Below, one piece after another: positions 11,961 through 15,871 of a stretch of DNA of 15,871 nucleotides (positions are counted from its first letter, which is position 1; every line of letters starts with the position of its first letter). The notes below the pieces were generated by a model. It was not told the DNA's origin, ran no database searches, and saw only the letters and a program-made list of their open reading frames with translations. The position numbers were made by a program, and so were the translations under genes. The DNA lies in contig WFPU01000020.1 in assembly GCA_015487435.1 (NCBI GenBank), positions 1-15,871 on the forward strand, read 5' to 3'. The DNA comes from Sulfurimonas sp. (lineage in GTDB: Bacteria > Campylobacterota > Campylobacteria > Campylobacterales > Sulfurimonadaceae).

Positions 11961-13172
11961 CTATAGTTTTGCTACTGCTTCTTTAAATTCATTACCTCTT
12001 TGGGTATATGAACTAAATTCATCGAGACTTGATGCTGCTGGGGAGAGTAGGGCTACTTCATCTGATGATAAATTTTTATCTATATATTTAATTGCATCTG
12101 CTAAGTTAAGACATTTTATAAACTCTATTTTGTATTTTTTAGCAAGGTCTGATAATTTATCTTTATTTGAGCCAATGATGTAAATTTTAACTTCTATATT
12201 TGTTAAAAATACAAAAAGTTCTTCTAAATTAACTCCTTTATCATCACCACCTAAAACTAGATGTAATTTAGAATCTTTATAACGATTAAGAGCAGCTATA
12301 CAAGCGTCAATATTTGTAGCTTTAGTATCATTTACCCATAAACGGTTTTTAGAGTCTTTTAACTCCTCTTGTCTATGAGGATCAAGTACAAATGAGTTAA
12401 TCTTTTCATAATTTAATGTATCAAATAGTATTTTATCAACAGCCATCGCTAAAAGTGCATCCACTAAAAAAGCACCCTTGAATTTTATCAAAGAAGTATC
12501 TATCTCAAAATGAGAAGCTAAATCTTGCTCATCTTTATAAGTGATTACAGTAGCCATTGTTTTTATACCTTTATAGGTATCAGGGATTATTGCAACTTCT
12601 CCCTCTTTCATATCAACTATAGGTTTTAGTTTTGCTTTAACATATCTATCCATATCTCCATGCCAACTTAAGTGGTCTGGATTTATTGGTAGTAATACGT
12701 ATATATTTGGTTTTGCAATATTTGTATAGTGAATTGTAAAAGAGCTGGTTTCAAGTATCCATACCTTAGCATTTTGATTTAGATTTGCTAATGGGGTACC
12801 AATATTTCCACCAGATTCACTCCCTTTTTCACAAAGAAGATGTTGCATCATCTGTGTAGTAGTTGTTTTTCCGTTAGTTCCACTAATCCAAATTTTTAAA
12901 GGAGATGTATCTGTAAATATATCATATTCACTTTGAAGGTTTTTAGCTTTTTTTATCAGGAGATTTGATGGTGGAATCCCAGGACTTGGAATCTCTAAAT
13001 CTGAATAAAAAGGATCAAACTCATTTGATGGTTTAATTTTAAATCCATTTTCATCTTTAAATGGTTTTATACATTTATCATCATAAAATATAGCAAAAGG
13101 AAATTTTTTACTTAAAGCTTTAGTGGTCACACCATAACCAAATAGTGAGACTCTCTTTGTAGTGTCTTGCAT
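11961..13172 (-). CDS. murD: UDP-N-acetylmuramoyl-L-alanine--D-glutamate ligase
   Basis: MurD adds D-glutamate to UDP-MurNAc-L-Ala with ATP hydrolysis in the cytoplasm. The ATG at 13172 overlaps the mraY stop by one base (TAATG) and gives 403 residues beginning MQDTTKRVSLFGYG, the normal N-terminal nucleotide-binding start. The longer in-frame reading back to 13229 would run inside mraY and is not used. Visible motifs are the ATP loop G98-TNGKTT, the E141-TSSF segment, the likely carbamylated Lys region (YVKAKLKP, K181), the H266-RQEE motif, N281-DTKATN and the C-terminal LSPAASSLDEFSSYTQRG. It is somewhat shorter than E. coli MurD (about 440), mainly in the N-terminal domain. Translation is coupled to mraY. 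Confidence 0.95.
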   Translation of the reverse strand: MQDTTKRVSLFGYGVTTKALSKKFPFAIFYDDKCIKPFKDENGFKIKPSNEFDPFYSDLEIPSPGIPPSNLLIKKAKNLQSEYDIFTDTSPLKIWISGTNGKTTTTQMMQHLLCEKGSESGGNIGTPLANLNQNAKVWILETSSFTIHYTNIAKPNIYVLLPINPDHLSWHGDMDRYVKAKLKPIVDMKEGEVAIIPDTYKGIKTMATVITYKDEQDLASHFEIDTSLIKFKGAFLVDALLAMAVDKILFDTLNYEKINSFVLDPHRQEELKDSKNRLWVNDTKATNIDACIAALNRYKDSKLHLVLGGDDKGVNLEELFVFLTNIEVKIYIIGSNKDKLSDLAKKYKIEFIKCLNLADAIKYIDKNLSSDEVALLSPAASSLDEFSSYTQRGNEFKEAVAKL

Positions 13173-14230
13173 TAACGAATCTTTAGAGAGATTAATGCAA
13201 TTAGGTTTGAAAGTATCGCAATAATCCAAAATCGAACAATTATTTTGTTTTCAGCCCAGTTTTTCATCTCAAAATGATGATGTATTGGTGCCATTAAAAA
13301 AACTCTTTTTTTGCGTAATTTATAAGAACTAATTTGTAAAATTACAGATAATGTCTCAATAACAAAGATTGAACCGATAAGTAAAAGTAAAATCTCACTT
13401 TTTGAAATAATTGCCAAATATCCTAAAAAAGCCCCAATAGTGAGTGAACCACTATCGCCCATAAAAACTTCAGCAGGATGGCAGTTAAACCATAAAAATC
13501 CTGTTAATGCACCCATTAAAGCAGCAGAAATTATAGCAACCTCTCCAACAGGAAAATTTGGCATCAATAGATAAGCACTTATAGTAGCATGACCAGTGAT
13601 ATAGATAATTATAGTAAAAGAAGAAAGAGCAACTATAGATGGAACTGTTGCTAATCCATCTAATCCATCTGTTAAATTTACAGCGTTTGATGTAGCTATC
13701 ATTACAAGGACCCAAAATATTATTGAATAAGTACCCATATCAAATACTGCTGTTTTCATAAAAGGGAGATACAACTCTGTGTTAAAATTAGCGTATACAC
13801 ATAAAAATGCAGCGACAGATAAACTAGCTATGATTTGTAACAATAGTTTTGTTCTAGCTTTAAGTCCAGCAAGGTTTTTATTTTTTTTTATTTTTGCGTA
13901 ATCATCTTGAAAACCAATTAAAGAAAAAAGTACTAAAGTTAAAATAGCACCAATAGCATAAAAGTTTGTTAAATCAATTGTAAAAAGTGAGGCTAAGATT
14001 GTTGCAGATATAAAAACTATACCACCCATTGTAGGAGTTGATGCTTTTGCTGCATGTGCTGGAACATACTCGTTTATTGGTTGTACACTTGAAGTTTTTT
14101 GTGCCCATCTTATAAAACGAGGCATTAAAAAAAGAGTTATAAACAGTGCTAAAAAGAATGATACACCTGCACGAATAGTTATATATCCGAATAAATTTAT
14201 GTTTAGTAATTCATGTAGATAATATAGCAA
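13172..14230 (-). CDS. mraY: Phospho-N-acetylmuramoyl-pentapeptide-transferase
   Basis: MraY moves phospho-MurNAc-pentapeptide to undecaprenyl phosphate, making lipid I in the inner membrane. The 352-residue protein has about ten hydrophobic helices. Signature elements are T65-PTMGG, the D109-D110 pair (GFQDDYAK), N185-LTDGLDGLA, F256-MGDSGSLTIG with D259, and the His cluster P315-IHHHFE. These include the catalytic Mg-binding aspartates. The start is TTG at 14230, with AAAGG eight bases upstream and MLYYLHELL as expected for the family start. It is the first gene of mraY-murD-TRIC, and its promoter lies back to back with that of gpmI. Confidence 0.96.
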   Translation of the reverse strand: MLYYLHELLNINLFGYITIRAGVSFFLALFITLFLMPRFIRWAQKTSSVQPINEYVPAHAAKASTPTMGGIVFISATILASLFTIDLTNFYAIGAILTLVLFSLIGFQDDYAKIKKNKNLAGLKARTKLLLQIIASLSVAAFLCVYANFNTELYLPFMKTAVFDMGTYSIIFWVLVMIATSNAVNLTDGLDGLATVPSIVALSSFTIIIYITGHATISAYLLMPNFPVGEVAIISAALMGALTGFLWFNCHPAEVFMGDSGSLTIGAFLGYLAIISKSEILLLLIGSIFVIETLSVILQISSYKLRKKRVFLMAPIHHHFEMKNWAENKIIVRFWIIAILSNLIALISLKIR

Positions 14231-14261
14231 TCCCCAAGCCTTTAGTTATTTTAAAAGTGAT

Positions 14262-14274
14262 ATTATAGTATAAT
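14262..14274. promoter_or_regulatory. Back-to-back -10 boxes of mraY (-) and gpmI (+) in one 13-bp palindrome
   Basis: ATTATA-G-TATAAT gives a perfect TATAAT on each strand. The plus-strand box (14269-14274) ends 30 bases before the gpmI TTG, and the minus-strand box (14267-14262) ends 31 bases before the mraY TTG. Polymerase bound to one would exclude the other, so the two genes may share a single promoter site. Confidence 0.55.
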
Positions 14275-14304
14275 CTCATAAAATTTAGCTCACAAGGAAG
14301 AAAA

Positions 14305-15780
14305 TTGTCAAAAAAAGTAATTTTAGTTATTACAGATGGTATTGGATTTTGTGCAAGAACTGAGCATAATGCATTTCATAATGCAAAAAAACCAACCTAT
14401 GATAAATTATTTGCCAATACACCACACTCATTAATAGACACATCTGGGTTAAGTGTAGGACTTCCTGATGGTCAAATGGGAAATTCTGAAGTTGGACATA
14501 TGTCTATTGGAAGTGGTAGAGTCCTATATCAAGACTTGGTTAAAATATCTTTGGCACTTCAAGAAAATACTTTAGCAAAAAATGCTGAATTAAAAAAGCT
14601 GTTAGATAAATCTGATAGATTACATCTTATTGGACTTTTAAGTGATGGTGGAGTTCATTCACATATAGATCACTTTTTGGGTCTTGCAAAAATCGCTTCA
14701 AAAGCAGGTAAAAAAGTTTTTTTACATCTAATAACAGATGGTAGAGATGTCTCTCCAACATCAGCTGGAAAATATATAAAGATGGTTGAAGAGAATCTTG
14801 ATGAAAATATCAGTATAGCTACTATATCTGGTCGTTTTTATTCGATGGATAGAGATAATAGATGGCAAAGAATTAAAAGAGGTTATGAAGCTATAGTAGA
14901 TGCTACACCTAAAAGTGATTTTTTACCAGATGGACATATTGGATACTCATATTCACTAGGTGAAACTGATGAGTTTATAGAGCCAGTTGCTTTTGAGGGA
15001 TATGATGGAGTAGAAGATGGTGATAGCATATTAACTATCAATTTTAGAAGTGACAGGATGAGAGAGCTTGTAACTGCTCTTGGCGATAGTGGATTTAATG
15101 AATTTGAAAGAAAAGCGTTGAATTTGAATTTAGCTACTATGACAGAGTATGACAAAAGTTTTAAATATCCTGTTTTATTTAAAAAAGATACACCAAAAAA
15201 TACTTTAGCTGAAGTAATTTCTGCAAATGGGCTCAGACAGCTTCACACTGCGGAGACTGAAAAATATGCTCATGTTACTTTCTTTTTAAATTGTGGAGTA
15301 GATGAGCCTTATATGAATGAAACCAGAATTCTTATCCCATCTCCAGATGTAAAAACTTATGATTTAAAGCCACAAATGAGCGCACCAGAAGTGGGTGAGG
15401 TTGTGCTTAATGCTATGGATGATGAATATGATTTTGTTGTTGTTAATTTTGCAAATGGAGATATGGTAGGTCATACTGGAGATTTTGAAGCTGCAAAAAT
15501 TGCGGTTGAGACAGTTGATACTGAACTTGGTAAAATTTTACAAAAAGCTAAAGAGAAAGATTATGCAGTGGTTATCACTTCTGATCATGGAAATTGTGAA
15601 GAGATGCGAGATGAAGATGGAAATGTACTAACTAATCATACGGTTGGTAAAGTTTGGTGTTTTGTAGAAGCTGATGGCGTAGATAAAGTTAATACAGGAG
15701 CTTTAAATAATATAGCTCCAACAGTTTTAACTTTAATGGGAATAGATATTCCATCTGAGATGGATAATAGTTTAGTTTAG
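14305..15780 (+). CDS. gpmI: 2,3-bisphosphoglycerate-independent phosphoglycerate mutase
   Basis: GpmI interconverts 3- and 2-phosphoglycerate in glycolysis/gluconeogenesis using two Mn ions and a phosphoserine. The 491-residue protein is close to the family length of about 510. Key residues are all present: D11 (VITDGIG), the catalytic S61 in GQMGNSEVGHM, H118 (GGVHSHIDH), D145-GRD, R177/R185 (SGRFYSMDRDNRW), R248/R251 (NFRSDRMREL), K320, D386 and H390 (NGDMVGHTG), D427-H428 (TSDHGN) and H445 (NHTVG). The start is TTG at 14305 with AAGGAAG four bases upstream. It stands alone, divergent from mraY, and is followed by a repeat block rather than a clear terminator. Confidence 0.97.
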   Translation: MSKKVILVITDGIGFCARTEHNAFHNAKKPTYDKLFANTPHSLIDTSGLSVGLPDGQMGNSEVGHMSIGSGRVLYQDLVKISLALQENTLAKNAELKKLLDKSDRLHLIGLLSDGGVHSHIDHFLGLAKIASKAGKKVFLHLITDGRDVSPTSAGKYIKMVEENLDENISIATISGRFYSMDRDNRWQRIKRGYEAIVDATPKSDFLPDGHIGYSYSLGETDEFIEPVAFEGYDGVEDGDSILTINFRSDRMRELVTALGDSGFNEFERKALNLNLATMTEYDKSFKYPVLFKKDTPKNTLAEVISANGLRQLHTAETEKYAHVTFFLNCGVDEPYMNETRILIPSPDVKTYDLKPQMSAPEVGEVVLNAMDDEYDFVVVNFANGDMVGHTGDFEAAKIAVETVDTELGKILQKAKEKDYAVVITSDHGNCEEMRDEDGNVLTNHTVGKVWCFVEADGVDKVNTGALNNIAPTVLTLMGIDIPSEMDNSLV

Positions 15781-15782
15781 AG

Positions 15783-15803
15783 ATTCCAAATCAAGTTTGG
15801 AAT
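15783..15803. repeat. Hairpin head of the terminal repeat block (ATTCCAAA-TCAAG-TTTGGAAT)
   Basis: Eight-base arms pair perfectly around a five-base loop, three bases after the gpmI stop. It lacks a T run, so it may act as an RNA 3' stabiliser or weak terminator rather than a standard terminator. It is the best-preserved copy of the repeat also found at 11193-11219. Confidence 0.6.
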
Positions 15804-15871
15804 GACGAAGTGTCAAGTTTGGAATGACGAAGTGTCAGGTTTGGAATGATGGAGTGTCAGGTTTGGAATGA
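15791..15871. repeat. 22-bp tandem repeat (three copies plus a partial, running off the window)
   Basis: The unit TCAAGTTTGGAATGACGAAG (plus TG) occurs at 15791-15812, 15813-15834 and 15835-15856, and partly at 15857-15871. The first two copies are identical; the third has GG for AG and TGG for CGA. Copies are directly adjacent with no unique spacers. The array seems to have grown from one arm of the palindromic repeat plus its GAC/GAAGTG tail. Confidence 0.8.

Noticed and set aside
15791..15871. Possible CRISPR array from regularly spaced 22-bp repeats
   Set aside because: The copies abut directly, with no unique spacers between them, so this is a tandem repeat.

Overview
The window looks like a chromosomal segment of a Campylobacterota (epsilonproteobacterial) bacterium of the Sulfurimonas/Sulfurovum/Sulfuricurvum type. 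The grounds are the low GC content, the tmRNA tag (ANNTDYRPAYAVA, close to Helicobacter/Campylobacter tags as I remember them), promoters made of little more than a TATAAT box, frequent TTG/GTG starts, and Campylobacterota-like MraY, MurD and GpmI. Genus is inference.

Layout. Positions 1-977 (+) hold the 3' part of an M23 metallopeptidase gene, overlapped by a 70-codon orphan fragment matching the last two membrane helices of a CopA-type copper ATPase. Positions 1056-3987 (+) are a periplasmic copper-resistance operon: Tat-exported multicopper oxidase, CopB/PcoB outer-membrane barrel, and an exported haem-binding protein. Positions 3988-4434 have no protein gene but hold a symmetric 261-bp element. 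Positions 4435-4814 (-) are tmRNA (ssrA). Positions 4849-11025 (-) look like one metal-efflux operon: small winged-helix-like protein, exported CxxH protein, TolC-type outer-membrane factor, membrane-fusion protein with a His/acid-rich insert, and an HME-type RND pump. Two identical tRNA-Phe genes follow (11113-11305, -). Then come a TRIC/UPF0126 channel protein, murD and mraY (-), and divergently gpmI (+), followed by a tandem 22-bp repeat running off the window.

How the genes work together. The copper operon would oxidise or sequester copper in the periplasm. The RND operon would export metal across both membranes, and its pump and adaptor look more CzcA-like (divalent metal) than Cu(I)/Ag(I)-specific. 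mraY-murD make peptidoglycan precursors and gpmI is glycolytic; these and the RNAs are housekeeping genes around the metal-resistance block.

The most unusual object is the element at 4018-4278. It has perfect 21-bp terminal inverted repeats and a possible TAA target duplication. Inside are two 94-nt units in inverted orientation around a 9-bp centre, with equal 11-bp spacers. The two units share only about 40% sequence but align without gaps and fold into the same three-helix structure. By hand count about 20 of 36 base pairs are changed on both sides with pairing kept, while the unpaired positions are conserved. That is the signature of a structured RNA or a protein-recognised ssDNA hairpin carried by a MITE-like element. 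I do not recognise it as a known family.
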